Position numbers and translations under genes: made by a program
NCBI GenBank assembly: GCA_947258585.1
Contig: CAMYIZ010000030.1
Span: 1-64,000, forward strand
DNA: 64,000 nucleotides
Direction: 5' to 3'
Source of the DNA: an uncultured Haliea sp.
Lineage (GTDB): Bacteria; Pseudomonadota; Gammaproteobacteria; Pseudomonadales; Halieaceae
Part shown: one piece after another, positions 17,870-27,457 of the stretch
Numbering within the stretch: position 1 is the first letter of the stretch
How the letters are laid out: every line of letters starts with the position of its first letter
Notes under the pieces: generated by a model
What the model was told of the DNA's origin: nothing
Seen by the model: the letters and a program-made list of their open reading frames with translations, nothing else
Database searches by the model: none

Positions 17870-18722
17870 CAATGCTGTCGATGTGCGCTGCCGCGTCCAG
17901 AAGCCGCCGCGCTTCGTCCACATGCATGGTCTCGATCAACTTGCCGTCCAGCACCGCCACGCCCCTGCCCTGGACCGTCGCCTGCTCCCAGCAGTCCAAC
18001 AGGCGGCGAGCGTGCTCGACGGCCGCCGCATCGGGACCAAACACGGCGTTGGTTACCGCGATCTGCCCGGGGTGAATCAGGGTCTTGCCGTCAAATCCAA
18101 GGGCGTGTCCCTGTTCACAGACCGCCCGCAATCCTGCCTCGTTCTTGATATCCAGATACACCCCGTCCAGCACGACAACACCCGCCAGGCGCGCGGCCAG
18201 GACGCAGCGGCTCAGGGCGTACTGCAAACCGGTGCGCCCGGGGTCCACTGGCAGGCGCAATTCATAGGCCAGATCGGTGGTTCCCATCAATAGCGCTGTC
18301 AGGCGGCCATAGCCGGCAATCGCCTCCACATCCGCCACGCCGGCCGGGGTCTCGATCATGGCCCACAGGGCCATGTCCGGACGCTGCAGCTCCTCCAGCA
18401 GCGCGGACACCTGCTGCAATTGCTCCACCGACTCCACCTTCGGCAGGCACAGGGAGGTGACCGGGGTCGCTGCCAGGGCCCGGATATCCGCCTCGCCCCA
18501 GGGGGTGGCCAGCGCATTGCAGCGCGCCACCAGCTGTCGCGGTCCATAGCCACCCGCGGCGAGCTGGGCAACCAGTTGGGTCCGGGCCTCGGCTTTCTTC
18601 TCCGGGGCCACCGCGTCCTCCAGGTCGAAAACCACCGCGTCAACGGGCAGGTCGCGGGCCTTGTCCATGGCCCGCTGGTTGATGGCGGGCATGTACAGGG
18701 CGGAACGCAGCAGGGCGGTCAA
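17859..18722 (-). CDS. HpcH/HpaI-CitE family CoA ester lyase
   Basis: 287-residue TIM-barrel lyase of the CitE/malyl-CoA lyase family, which cleaves or hydrolyses beta-hydroxyacyl-CoA such as citramalyl- or malyl-CoA. Signature segments: RSALYMPAIN at the start, VVFDLEDAVAPEKK (metal Asp/Glu), MIETPAGVADVEAIA, and GFDGKTLIHPGQI. The start is TTG 18722 with AGGAG 6 nt upstream, overlapping the cytochrome stop by 4 nt. It ends a five-gene operon with cytochrome, flavoprotein, NUDIX and MaoC genes. Confidence 0.85.
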   Translation of the reverse strand: MTALLRSALYMPAINQRAMDKARDLPVDAVVFDLEDAVAPEKKAEARTQLVAQLAAGGYGPRQLVARCNALATPWGEADIRALAATPVTSLCLPKVESVEQLQQVSALLEELQRPDMALWAMIETPAGVADVEAIAGYGRLTALLMGTTDLAYELRLPVDPGRTGLQYALSRCVLAARLAGVVVLDGVYLDIKNEAGLRAVCEQGHALGFDGKTLIHPGQIAVTNAVFGPDAAAVEHARRLLDCWEQATVQGRGVAVLDGKLIETMHVDEARRLLDAAAHIDSIERG

Positions 18723-19177
18723 GGTTCTCTCTCCTGGTCAGTAGTGGGCACAGTCGCGCTCTCCGGAGCGCCTTCAAGGCCTCTGATGGAAGCGCGCTTG
18801 AGGTAGGCGACCAGATCCGCGCGTTGCTGCGGATCGGGAATGCCGCGGGCCATCATGGTGGTGTCCGGGAACATGGCCAGCGGGTCCGCCAACCACAGGA
18901 ACAGCAGCCGCGGGGTCCAGACAAACCGGGCCTCGCGGAAGGTGTCGGAGTAGTGTTCAAAGCCCGGCTGCTTGCCCGCCACCTGGCCAAATATCCGGTA
19001 CAGGCTGGGGCCGTTGTTGTGGCCCATTTCCGGCTCGGGGTAGTGGCAGGTGCGGCACTGGCCAAACACCAGGCGACCGCGCTCGTAGTCGCCCTCGGGC
19101 ATGTCCACCGCAGCGTCCTGCGCCAGCGCCAGGGGCGACAGGAATGCCAGCGCGACAATAGCGAGCCAGCGCGTCAT
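18719..19177 (-). CDS. periplasmic class I c-type cytochrome
   Basis: 152 residues with a Sec signal peptide (cleavage near ALAQD, residue 20) and one haem motif CRTCH (Cys41, Cys44, His45); the likely axial Met is 108 or 109 in DTTMMARG. The NNGPSLYRIFGQVAGKQPGF segment and FxYSDxF-like stretch resemble mitochondrial-type cytochrome c. It overlaps the upstream flavoprotein gene by 4 nt, so it is a good candidate for that enzyme's electron acceptor. Confidence 0.88.
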   Translation of the reverse strand: MTRWLAIVALAFLSPLALAQDAAVDMPEGDYERGRLVFGQCRTCHYPEPEMGHNNGPSLYRIFGQVAGKQPGFEHYSDTFREARFVWTPRLLFLWLADPLAMFPDTTMMARGIPDPQQRADLVAYLKRASIRGLEGAPESATVPTTDQEREP

Positions 19178-20697
19178 GCGGCCACCTCGACTCGCGCCGC
19201 TGCAATGCCGGCACGGCGGCCAAAAAATGTACAATCACCGACCGACAGGCCGCTGGCAATATAGGGCGCCACCGGCAACCCCGCCGCGGTGCGGCCCACC
19301 GCATACAGGCCGGGAATGATCTCGCCGAAGGGATTGATCACCCGGCCATCGATATCGGTGTGCAGGCCGCCGAAGGTATGGGCGGTAAAGAATGCGCGCT
19401 GCACAGACAGGTCCCAGACCTTGAAGGGCGGCTTGTCCAGTGGCTGCAGGTAGCGCCCTTGCTTGTGGAACAGGGGATCGCGCCGGGTCGCTGCGAAGCG
19501 GTTGTAGTACGCCACCGTCTGTTGCAGGGCGCCCTGGGGGAATCCGGCCCGCTCCGCCAGGTCACCCATGGTCGCCGCCTCCGCAATTTCAAGGAAGTTG
19601 TCCTGGTGGAAATCAAAACTGCTGGCGGCATCGGTGATCAGCCACGCCCTGCCCTGCTGCTGGTAGGCGATGGCGTCACCGAGCACACCGTAGTAACTGT
19701 CCTCGCCGATGAAGCGCTGGCCACTGGCATTGACCACAATGCCGGCCAGGGTGGACTCCGGCGGATAAATGGGCGTGATGGCAAAGCCTTCGTTCATGCG
19801 CAGGGTCTCGGCACCGGCAGCCGAGCCCATGGCGATACCCTCACCCAGGTCGCCGGCGTTGCCCCAGGGCGCGGAGCAGTCAAACAGCGCGGGGGCGTGG
19901 CGCTGCACCATGTCCCGGTTGTGGATAAAGCCACCACAGGCCAGTATCACGCCGCGCCGGGCGCGCACATTGTGCTCACGGCCGTCCTGCACCACCTGCA
20001 TGCCGACCACCCGACCGTCACTCTCCAGCACCAGGCGCCGCCCGGACACCCGCGCCCGCATATCCACGCCGGCGGCCCGCGTCTGTTCCAGCAGGGCCTG
20101 CATCAGGCGTCGTCCACCGGTCATCCCGGGTTCGCCCGGCACGTGGCCGCGCGGCGCGGGGCGGGACGTCTCGCGGGCGGGCCAGGCGAGCTCGTTGCCG
20201 GAGTAGTAGAGCGACTCGTCACCCAGGGTCAGTTCCTTGACGTCGGTGTAGCGGTCGTTGTACGGAACACCCATCGCCACCAGCCAGTCGAAATGGGCGA
20301 CACTCTCCTCGCAGTAGAGCTGTATCTTGTCGAGCTGGGGATAACCACTGCTGTTCTTGGCAATGAACCGGTACATGTCCTCGACAGTGTCCTCGAACCC
20401 GGCTGCTCTCTGCAGGGCGGTGCCACCGCCGGCATAGACAACACCCCCCGACATTGCGGAAGAGCCTCCGAAACGGGGGAGGGACTCGATCATCAATACC
20501 CCGGCATCGGCGCGCCGCGCCTCGATGGCAGCGCTGCAGGCGGCGGAGCCGGAACCCGCAACCAGCACATCGACGGTTTCATCCCAGCGCTTGACCTCAC
20601 TACGCGCAAGCGCTGCGGCGGAACCGGAGAGGGCAAGGCCAGCCCCCAGTCCCAGCCCGGCGAGGACCTGTCTGCGCTGTAACCCCGGGGCTTTCAT
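19174..20697 (-). CDS. Tat-exported FAD-dependent oxidoreductase (fumarate reductase/3-ketosteroid dehydrogenase-like)
   Basis: 507 residues. The N-terminus has a twin-arginine signal (QRRQVLAGLGLG). The FAD site GSGSAACSAAIEARR follows at about residue 47, then GGSSAMSGGVVYAGGG typical of the FrdA/KstD family, and the C-terminal GGLHTDIDGRVINPFGEIIPGLYAVG segment. It would act folded in the periplasm, with FAD loaded before export. The adjacent cytochrome c suggests electrons leave to the respiratory chain. Substrate unknown; an enone or ketosteroid-like compound is possible given neighbours. Confidence 0.83.
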   Translation of the reverse strand: MKAPGLQRRQVLAGLGLGAGLALSGSAAALARSEVKRWDETVDVLVAGSGSAACSAAIEARRADAGVLMIESLPRFGGSSAMSGGVVYAGGGTALQRAAGFEDTVEDMYRFIAKNSSGYPQLDKIQLYCEESVAHFDWLVAMGVPYNDRYTDVKELTLGDESLYYSGNELAWPARETSRPAPRGHVPGEPGMTGGRRLMQALLEQTRAAGVDMRARVSGRRLVLESDGRVVGMQVVQDGREHNVRARRGVILACGGFIHNRDMVQRHAPALFDCSAPWGNAGDLGEGIAMGSAAGAETLRMNEGFAITPIYPPESTLAGIVVNASGQRFIGEDSYYGVLGDAIAYQQQGRAWLITDAASSFDFHQDNFLEIAEAATMGDLAERAGFPQGALQQTVAYYNRFAATRRDPLFHKQGRYLQPLDKPPFKVWDLSVQRAFFTAHTFGGLHTDIDGRVINPFGEIIPGLYAVGRTAAGLPVAPYIASGLSVGDCTFFGRRAGIAAARVEVAA

Positions 20698-21392
20698 GGC
20701 GCCGGCTCCCGGATATATTCCAGCTGGTAGTTGATCATATACGTCCGGTGACGCGGGCCGCTGGCGTTTTCACAGCCATCCTCGTAACCCGCATCGCCGG
20801 CGTAGAGGAAACAGATACCACCTTCGAGCATCACCATGCGCGGCGCGTACAGGAATGGCTCCCGGCCGCGCACAGCGGCCTGGGCTGTGGCGCAGCAGTC
20901 ATGTCCGGCGAGATCGGCGAGGCTGACAAAGGTCGGCGGCATCAGGCGAAACACGTTGTCCGTGTCGCGAATCTCCGCGAACGCCTGCTCCGGACGCAGC
21001 CAGCGGTGGGCGGCGATCTCCCCGCCATCGACCTGGATTTCCTGGTGGTCTTCCAGTACCGCCAGGAAAAACCAGGTACTGTAGCGGCGCTTGGCGCCCT
21101 CGGGCGTGGTCCAGTGGGAAAAGTAGCTCAGCTGGTCCGGCGTGATGATCACCCCGGCTTCCTCTTCAGTTTCGCGAATCGCCGCGTTGACCGCAGCCTG
21201 GTAGTCGTCGTCAGCGACGCTATAGTCAGCGGGATCCACCCGGCCACCGGGGAACACCCACTCGCCACCCATGTGTTTGAGTGCGGCACTCCGCTGCACC
21301 AGCAGCGCTTCGGGTCCCTGCGCACCATCCCGCAGCAATACCACGGTCGCTGCCGGGTGCACCGGGACCGCCTGCTCACTCATCTCGATCAC
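20694..21392 (-). CDS. NUDIX hydrolase
   Basis: 232 residues with a Nudix box in slightly expanded form: GGRVDPADYS...AAIRETEEEAGV at about residues 49-82. The extra C-terminal region (LLAPRMV-like PRMVMLEGGICFLYAGD) resembles the NUDT19/RP2p-like Nudix group that acts on CoA esters, which would fit an acyl-CoA operon. GTG 21392 is chosen because GAGG lies 7 nt upstream, overlapping the MaoC stop; ATG 21383 is an alternative. ATGA overlap with the flavoprotein gene. Confidence 0.82.
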   Translation of the reverse strand: MIEMSEQAVPVHPAATVVLLRDGAQGPEALLVQRSAALKHMGGEWVFPGGRVDPADYSVADDDYQAAVNAAIRETEEEAGVIITPDQLSYFSHWTTPEGAKRRYSTWFFLAVLEDHQEIQVDGGEIAAHRWLRPEQAFAEIRDTDNVFRLMPPTFVSLADLAGHDCCATAQAAVRGREPFLYAPRMVMLEGGICFLYAGDAGYEDGCENASGPRHRTYMINYQLEYIREPAP

Positions 21393-21401
21393 GTCGGAGC
21401 C

Positions 21402-21857
21402 TCAGGGAAAGAAGCGACTGATGGTGTCGATCACGCAGGCCGGTCGCTCACTGCCCTCGATCTCAATCGTCATGCGCACCACCACCTGCACACCGCCCTT
21501 GACCTCTTCCACGCTGAGAATCTCGCCGCTGCCCCGCACCCGGCTGCCGACCGGCACCGGTGCCGGAAAGCGCACCTTGTCGCAACCATAGTTCACGCCC
21601 ATGGACACATTGTTCACCTGCAGCAGCTGTGGCAGAAACAGGTTCGCCAGCGACAGGGTCAGGTAACCGTGGGCAATGGTCCTGCCGAAAGGCCCCTGGG
21701 CGGCGCGCTCGGGATCCACGTGGATCCACTGATGGTCCCCCGTTGCTTCCGCGAACTGGTTAATCCGCTGCTGATCTATTTCCAGCCAGTCACTGCTGCC
21801 GAGGTCCCGGCCCTCACTGCCCAGCAGGGCAGCGGGATTGTCGAACACAGTCGTCAT
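21402..21857 (-). CDS. MaoC-family (R)-specific enoyl-CoA hydratase
   Basis: 151-residue hot-dog-fold protein. The hydratase motif is seen in FAEATGDHQWIHVDPERA (Asp and His catalytic pair) with the following GPFGRTIAHGYLTLSL helix. It hydrates trans-2-enoyl-CoA in beta-oxidation-like pathways. It is the first gene of the five-gene unit with NUDIX, flavoprotein, cytochrome and CoA lyase. Confidence 0.9.
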   Translation of the reverse strand: MTTVFDNPAALLGSEGRDLGSSDWLEIDQQRINQFAEATGDHQWIHVDPERAAQGPFGRTIAHGYLTLSLANLFLPQLLQVNNVSMGVNYGCDKVRFPAPVPVGSRVRGSGEILSVEEVKGGVQVVVRMTIEIEGSERPACVIDTISRFFP

Positions 21858-21892
21858 GAGGCGTCATTTCCCGGTTGTCGATCCTGGCCGGG

Positions 21893-21901
21893 ACTATATC
21901 A
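21893..21901 (-). promoter_or_regulatory. extended -10 promoter for the MaoC operon
   Basis: On the minus strand TGATATAGT reads as an extended -10 (TGn plus TATAGT, 5/6). No good -35 is visible. Predicted start about 25-30 nt before ATG 21857. Confidence 0.4.
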
Positions 21902-22079
21902 CCCGCAGCCTCCCGGGGCAGCCGCGGCCGGTTCAATGTTTCCCACCAACCGCGTGGGGATTCCCGGCGCAGGAAACGTCGCGCGCAAACCCTCGGCTCG
22001 CGCCAGCTGGCGGGCCGGCCCACTGCAAGCAGCGCCTGAATCCGGTATATTGGGGGTTTTTGCCGGAGGAAACGCGCAT

Positions 22080-22898
22080 ATGCCTGAAAACATCGATATC
22101 AACGCGCTGCTGCAAACCTACATCATTCCCTGGGGCGGCCGCATCATCCTGGCCCTGGCCATCTTCTACATCGGCCGCATGGTGGTCGGCACCGTTGTCG
22201 GCCTGATCGTCAAGTTCATGCGCGCGCGACGCATGGACGAGGTTCTGGTGCGGTTCCTGTCGGCCATCCTGCGCTGGGTGCTGCTGCTGTTCGTCATCAT
22301 CGCGGCGCTGAGCCAGCTGGGCATCGACACCACCTCCATGGTCGCCCTGCTGGGTGCCGCCGGTTTGGCCATCGGCCTGTCCCTGCAGAGTTCTCTGTCG
22401 AACCTGGCCGCCGGTGTGCTGCTGATCATATTCCGGCCCTTCACCAAGGGCGATTTCGTGGAGGCCGGCAACGCCATGGGGACGATAGAGAGCATCAGTA
22501 TCTTCACCACCACCATGACCACGCCGGACAACAAGGAAGTCATCATTCCCAACGGCGCGATTCTCAGCAACAACATCACCAACTACTCGGCGCGACCGAC
22601 CCGCCGCGTGGACATGGTTTTCGGGGTGTCCTACGGCGATGACATTCGCAAGGCCAAGCAGCTGCTGGAAGAGATTATCGCCGCCGACGAGCGGGTGCTG
22701 GCGGATCCGCCACCGCGCATCGTCGTGGGTGAACTGGCAGATTCCAGCGTCAACTTCCTGGTCCGCCCCTGGGTCAATTCTGCGGATTACTGGCCGGTCT
22801 TCTGGGACACCACCGAAGCAGTAAAACTGAAGTTCGACGAGGCGGGCATCACCATTCCGTTCCCGCAGATGGACGTGCACATGCCGGAAAAGACCTGA
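22080..22898 (+). CDS. mscS: small-conductance mechanosensitive channel (MscS family)
   Basis: 272-residue short MscS. Three transmembrane helices (about 18-40, 57-80, 90-120); the third is the pore-lining, Gly/Ala-rich LLGAAGLAIGLSLQSSLSNLAAG. The beta domain (PFTKGDFVEAG, VIIPNGAILSNNITNYS) and alpha/beta vestibule follow. It releases solutes on hypo-osmotic shock. ATG 22080 follows GGAGGA. It is divergent from the MaoC operon and is probably monocistronic. Confidence 0.93.
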   Translation: MPENIDINALLQTYIIPWGGRIILALAIFYIGRMVVGTVVGLIVKFMRARRMDEVLVRFLSAILRWVLLLFVIIAALSQLGIDTTSMVALLGAAGLAIGLSLQSSLSNLAAGVLLIIFRPFTKGDFVEAGNAMGTIESISIFTTTMTTPDNKEVIIPNGAILSNNITNYSARPTRRVDMVFGVSYGDDIRKAKQLLEEIIAADERVLADPPPRIVVGELADSSVNFLVRPWVNSADYWPVFWDTTEAVKLKFDEAGITIPFPQMDVHMPEKT

Positions 22899-22946
22899 TT
22901 CCGGCAGTTTGTTAACAGTTTTTCACAGGCTCGATCCGGCTCGCTG

Positions 22947-22955
22947 TGATATAAC
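22947..22955 (+). promoter_or_regulatory. extended -10 promoter for the RND operon
   Basis: TGATATAAC (extended TGn plus TATAAC, 5/6) lies 72 nt upstream of the adaptor GTG at 23027, in the 128-nt gap after mscS. Confidence 0.4.
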
Positions 22956-23026
22956 AGGACCTTCACCAAAGTTGCTGCGCCATCGCCCCATGGCGGTTGC
23001 ACAGCAACCTCTGACCGGATCCTGCT

Positions 23027-24307
23027 GTGGCTTCTGTAAAACGCCAGATCGTACTTGCCGCCGGCCTGCTCGCAGGTGCGGCGGCTGTGACCTTTGTTTT
23101 ATTTCTGAACCGCCCCTCTACCGAGATTACCGAACCGGTCTATATACCCGTGACAGTGGACGTGGTGGAAGCGGTGAAGGAGACCATCCGCATTCCGGTA
23201 CAGGCCCAGGGTACGGTGTCACCACTGCAGCAGACCGCGCTGGTGGCGGAAGTGCAGGGGCGCATTGTAGAGGTCGCCGACCATTTCAACGTTGGCGGTT
23301 TCCTGCGTCAGGGCGATGTCCTGTTGCGCATCGACCCCCGTGACTACGAGGCCCGCCTGGCCCGCGCCGAGGCCGCACTGCGCAGCGCAGAGAGCGAGCT
23401 GTTGCAGGAGCGGGGGCGCGCGGACGTGGCCCGGCGCGAATGGGAAAAACTGCCCGCGGGCAGCCAGCGCTCTGAGGCGGCCCGCGACCTGTACCTGCGC
23501 AAGCCGCAGCTGGCCCAGGCCGAGGCGCAGCTGCTGGCCGCCGCCGCGGATGTAAACACCGCCCGGGACGATCTTGAGCGAACTACCGTGCGCGCTCCCT
23601 ACGACGCCCTGATTCGCGCCAAGCACAGCGAGCTGGGACACTACGTCACCCCCGGCACCCAGCTTGCGGAAGTCTTCGCCGTCGCCATGGCAGAGGTGCG
23701 CCTGCCCATTCCGCAAACGCGGCTGGCCTACCTGGAACTGCCCGGGATCACCGCAGACACGGAAGGCGCCCTGATCGACCTCTACACCGATGTCGGCGGC
23801 GACGTCACCCACTGGAGTGCGCGCCTGCACCGCAGCGAGGGCGTGTTCGATGAGCGCTCCCGCGCACTGTTCGCCGTCGCACGCATCGACGACCCCTATG
23901 CCCTCAACAACCCCGGACGCGCGCCCCTGCGCATTGGCACGTTTGTCAACGCCAGCATCCAGGGCCGACCCATCCCGGGACTGGTAGCACTGCCCCGCTA
24001 CGTGCTGCGGGCCGGCGATACGGTTGCGGTGGTCGATGACAACAAGCTCGTGCGCAACCGCAAGGTTACCACCCTGCGCGCCGGCGGCGACCTGATCTAT
24101 GTATCCTCGGGCCTGGAAAACGGCGATCGGGTGATTCTCACCACCCTGGACAGCGCCCTGACCGGAGCCGAGGTCGCCGTGGTCTCGACCATCAGCAGCC
24201 CGGAGCTGCGGCGCCAGCATACCAGCGTGCCCACCGCCCCGACGGAAGCACCGGCTACCCCCGGGTTGGCTGCCAGCCAGCGCACTGCAGGCGCTTCCAA
24301 GCCGTGA
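23027..24307 (+). CDS. RND efflux periplasmic adaptor (membrane fusion protein)
   Basis: 426 residues. One N-terminal membrane anchor (about 7-27), lipoyl half-motifs (VQAQGTVSPLQQTALVAEVQG and TTVRAPYDALI) flanking an alpha-hairpin rich in Arg/Glu/Ala (about 105-180), then beta-barrel and membrane-proximal domains. It bridges the RND permease to an outer-membrane channel. The start is GTG 23027. The permease gene overlaps by 4 nt. No TolC-like gene is adjacent, so the outer membrane component must be elsewhere. Confidence 0.9.
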   Translation: MASVKRQIVLAAGLLAGAAAVTFVLFLNRPSTEITEPVYIPVTVDVVEAVKETIRIPVQAQGTVSPLQQTALVAEVQGRIVEVADHFNVGGFLRQGDVLLRIDPRDYEARLARAEAALRSAESELLQERGRADVARREWEKLPAGSQRSEAARDLYLRKPQLAQAEAQLLAAAADVNTARDDLERTTVRAPYDALIRAKHSELGHYVTPGTQLAEVFAVAMAEVRLPIPQTRLAYLELPGITADTEGALIDLYTDVGGDVTHWSARLHRSEGVFDERSRALFAVARIDDPYALNNPGRAPLRIGTFVNASIQGRPIPGLVALPRYVLRAGDTVAVVDDNKLVRNRKVTTLRAGGDLIYVSSGLENGDRVILTTLDSALTGAEVAVVSTISSPELRRQHTSVPTAPTEAPATPGLAASQRTAGASKP

Positions 24308-27300
24308 CCATGGGGCGCCACAAGGGCATCATTGCCTGGTTTGCGCACAACCCGGTCGCCGCCAACCTGCTCATGGCGATCATCCTGGTGGTCGGCCTGG
24401 GCTCGGCGTTTACCATCCAGCGCGCCATGTTCCCCACCTTCGACATCGACATGATTTTCATCAACATGGCCTATCCCGGCGCCTCACCGGAGGAGGTTGA
24501 GCAGGGCATCGTGCTGAAGATCGAGGAGGCCATCAACGATCTCGACGGTATCAAGCGGGTCGAGTCGGATGCGATGGAATCTTTCGCCCGGATCATGATC
24601 GAGCCACTGGACGGCACCGATATCAATGCCCTGCTGGCAGACGTCAAGAACCGCATCGACGCTGTGCAGCATTTTCCGGAGAACGCGGAAAAAGCCATCA
24701 TCAGCCAGCCGGAACTGCTGTTTCCCGCGCTGCAGCTCCAACTGTCGGGGGAACTGGACGAACGCAGCATGAAAACCCTCGCCGATGAACTGCGCCGGGA
24801 ATTGCTGACCCTGCCCGCAGTGTCCGCGGCAGAGGTGATCGGCGCCCGCGCCTATGAAATCTCCGTAGAAATCTCCGAACAACTGCTGCGCGAATACCAC
24901 CTGAGCCTGGGTGAGGTCGCGGACATCATCGCCAGCTCCTCCCTGGACCTGCCCGCGGGCTCCCTGCGCACCCGCCAGGGCGACATCATGCTGCGCACCC
25001 AGGGCCAGGCTTATGTGCAGCAGGATTTCGAGTCCATTGTCCTGCGCAGCTTTCCCGACGGTACGCGCCTGCTGCTGGGCGACATCGCCACGGTCCGGGA
25101 CGAGTTCGAGGAGAGCAGCGGTTTCGCCCTGTTCAACGGCAGCTACTCCCTGGGCATACAGGTGTTCGCGATGGGCAGCCAGGACATCATCGATACCGCC
25201 AACGCAACCCGTGCCTGGGTGGAGCAGAAGCGGGGGGAACTGCCGGCGGCGGTGACTCTGGATATCTGGTCGGATATCACCTACTACCTTGAAGGCCGGC
25301 TGGGCATGATGTTGAAAAACCTGGCCATGGGGGCCCTGCTGGTCTTTATCGTGCTGGCCCTGTTCCTGGAGATCAAGCTGGCTTTCTGGGTGATGCTGGG
25401 AATTCCCGTCTGTTTCCTCGGCGCCATGGCGATGATCAACACGCCCTACATCCACGCCAGTCTGAACATGATCAGCCTGTTCGGCTTTATCCTGGTGCTG
25501 GGCATCGTGGTGGACGACGCCATCATCATGGGAGAAAGCGCCTATGCGGAGGAAGAACGACACGGCCACAGCATCGACAGCGTGATTGACGGGGTACAGA
25601 AGGTCGCCGTACCCGCCACATTCGGGGTCCTGACCACGATCGTCGCCTTTGCCCCCACCCTGTTCATGGAAGGTGTCTTTGCCGCTTTTCCCGAGGCCTG
25701 TGGCTGGGTGGTGATTCTCTGCCTGATGTTCTCGCTGGTGGAGTCGAAGTGGATCCTGCCCGCTCACCTGGCCCACAGCAGTCCCACCCGCAGCCGCATC
25801 CTGCTGGCGGTCGACCGCGTCCAGGAAACCGTGAACCTGGGCCTGAGGCAGTTCGTGGAACAGCGTTACAGCCCCCTGATGCAGCGCTGCATACGCTATC
25901 GCTACGTCACCCTGGCGGCCTTTGTCGGCCTGCTGATCCTGTGCAGCGGCCTGATTGCCGGCGGCCTGGTGCGCACCGTCATTGCCCCGGATGTGCCCGG
26001 GGAGTTCATTTCCGTGGAAGTGGAAATGAACGAGGGCAGCCCCGAGGAGCGCACGCTGGAAACCATTGCCCATATCGTCGCGGCACTGGACCGGGTGGAG
26101 GCGGACTACCGCCGGGAGTCCGGCAACGATGAACGCCTGTTACAGCATGTGTTCGCCTATGGCAGCAGCCGCACCACCGGGGGCGTCAACCTGGAACTGA
26201 CCAAGGAAGACCAGCGCAGCATCAGCACCCGCGAGATCGAAAAGCGCTGGCGCGACGCAGTGGGTACCCTTCACGGGGTGAAGATCCTGGCCATCAGCAG
26301 CGCCGATGGCCCCCGCTTCGGCCCCTCCATCGCCTTCGACCTGATGCACCGCGACTTCACCATGCTGCGCGCGGCCGCGGCAGAGCTGGAGACCGCCCTG
26401 CGCCGTTACGACGGGCTCTACGACATCCGCAACGGGGCCAGCGAGACCAGCGACGAATTCCACATTGAGCTGCTGCCGGAGGGCGAGTCCCTGGGACTGT
26501 CCCGGCTGCAGCTGGCCAACCAGGTCCGCCACGCCTTTTACGGAGCCGAAGCACAGCGGGTACAGCGCGGGCTGGACGAGGTCAAGGTCATGGTCCGCTA
26601 CCCGCGCGCCGACCGGGAGACTGTCAACACTCTCAACGACATGAATATCCGCACCCCCGCCGGGGAAGAGATTCCCTTCGATACCGTCGCCAGGCTGGAG
26701 GTCAGGCAGGGCCTGCAGAAGGTCACCCACATCAACTACCAGCGCGCGGCGGAGGTTACCGCAGAGGCGAACAAGGACCTGGTGGAACCGGCGCGGGTCG
26801 TCGCCGATATCGAAAAGAATGTCCTGCCGGACATTCTGCAGCGTTATCCCGGCCTCAGCTACGCCATTGCCGGTCTGGCAGATGAAGAACAAAAGATGCT
26901 CACCAGCATGGTGATCGGCTTTGGCCTCGCCCTGTTCGGGATCTACGCCCTGCTGGCGATTCCGACCCGCTCCTATCTGCAGCCCCTGATCATCATGGGC
27001 GTGATACCCTTCGGCGTGATTGGCGCGGTTGTCGGGCACTGGGTCACCGGCTATCCCCTCAGCATGATGTCCATGATGGGGGTGATCGCGCTGAGCGGCG
27101 TCGTGGTCAATGACAGCCTGATCCTGGTGGACCGCATCAACAGCTCGATCAAGGATGGCGTCGAGCCCCTGCGGGCGGTGGTGGAGGCCGGTACCACTCG
27201 CTTTCGCGCCATCCTGCTGACCTCCCTCACCACCTTCTTCGGCCTCGCCCCAATGCTGCTGGAGCGCAGCGCCCAGGCCCAGGAAATCGTGCCCATGGCC

Positions 27301-27441
27301 GTGTCCCTGGCCTTCGGTATCGTCTTCGCCACCGTGATTACGCTGCTGCTGGTGCCCAGCCTCTACCTGATCCTGATGGATCTCAAGGCCTGGCGCGAGC
27401 GCCCCGGGGACGCCCCCCTGGAGCTGGAGCCGCTGTCCTGA
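24304..27441 (+). CDS. RND efflux transporter permease (AcrB/HAE1 superfamily)
   Basis: 1045-residue inner-membrane pump. Twelve helices in the RND pattern: one at about 15-33, then two large periplasmic loops and clusters at about 335-480 and 870-1020. The helix-4 proton-relay acidic residues appear as GIVVDDAIIMGE, and the second-half repeat ALSGVVVNDSLILVDRI is present. PGASPEEVEQ near the N-terminus is typical of HAE-type pumps. The substrate is not predictable. The start is GTG 24304 (GTGA overlap) or ATG 24310. Confidence 0.92.
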   Translation: MTMGRHKGIIAWFAHNPVAANLLMAIILVVGLGSAFTIQRAMFPTFDIDMIFINMAYPGASPEEVEQGIVLKIEEAINDLDGIKRVESDAMESFARIMIEPLDGTDINALLADVKNRIDAVQHFPENAEKAIISQPELLFPALQLQLSGELDERSMKTLADELRRELLTLPAVSAAEVIGARAYEISVEISEQLLREYHLSLGEVADIIASSSLDLPAGSLRTRQGDIMLRTQGQAYVQQDFESIVLRSFPDGTRLLLGDIATVRDEFEESSGFALFNGSYSLGIQVFAMGSQDIIDTANATRAWVEQKRGELPAAVTLDIWSDITYYLEGRLGMMLKNLAMGALLVFIVLALFLEIKLAFWVMLGIPVCFLGAMAMINTPYIHASLNMISLFGFILVLGIVVDDAIIMGESAYAEEERHGHSIDSVIDGVQKVAVPATFGVLTTIVAFAPTLFMEGVFAAFPEACGWVVILCLMFSLVESKWILPAHLAHSSPTRSRILLAVDRVQETVNLGLRQFVEQRYSPLMQRCIRYRYVTLAAFVGLLILCSGLIAGGLVRTVIAPDVPGEFISVEVEMNEGSPEERTLETIAHIVAALDRVEADYRRESGNDERLLQHVFAYGSSRTTGGVNLELTKEDQRSISTREIEKRWRDAVGTLHGVKILAISSADGPRFGPSIAFDLMHRDFTMLRAAAAELETALRRYDGLYDIRNGASETSDEFHIELLPEGESLGLSRLQLANQVRHAFYGAEAQRVQRGLDEVKVMVRYPRADRETVNTLNDMNIRTPAGEEIPFDTVARLEVRQGLQKVTHINYQRAAEVTAEANKDLVEPARVVADIEKNVLPDILQRYPGLSYAIAGLADEEQKMLTSMVIGFGLALFGIYALLAIPTRSYLQPLIIMGVIPFGVIGAVVGHWVTGYPLSMMSMMGVIALSGVVVNDSLILVDRINSSIKDGVEPLRAVVEAGTTRFRAILLTSLTTFFGLAPMLLERSAQAQEIVPMAVSLAFGIVFATVITLLLVPSLYLILMDLKAWRERPGDAPLELEPLS

Positions 27442-27457
27442 CCGGACCCATCCCCGC

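Noticed and set aside
24484-26073. Long minus-strand ORF inside the RND permease
   Set aside because: Shadow frame; His/Gln/Gly-rich translation with no domain.
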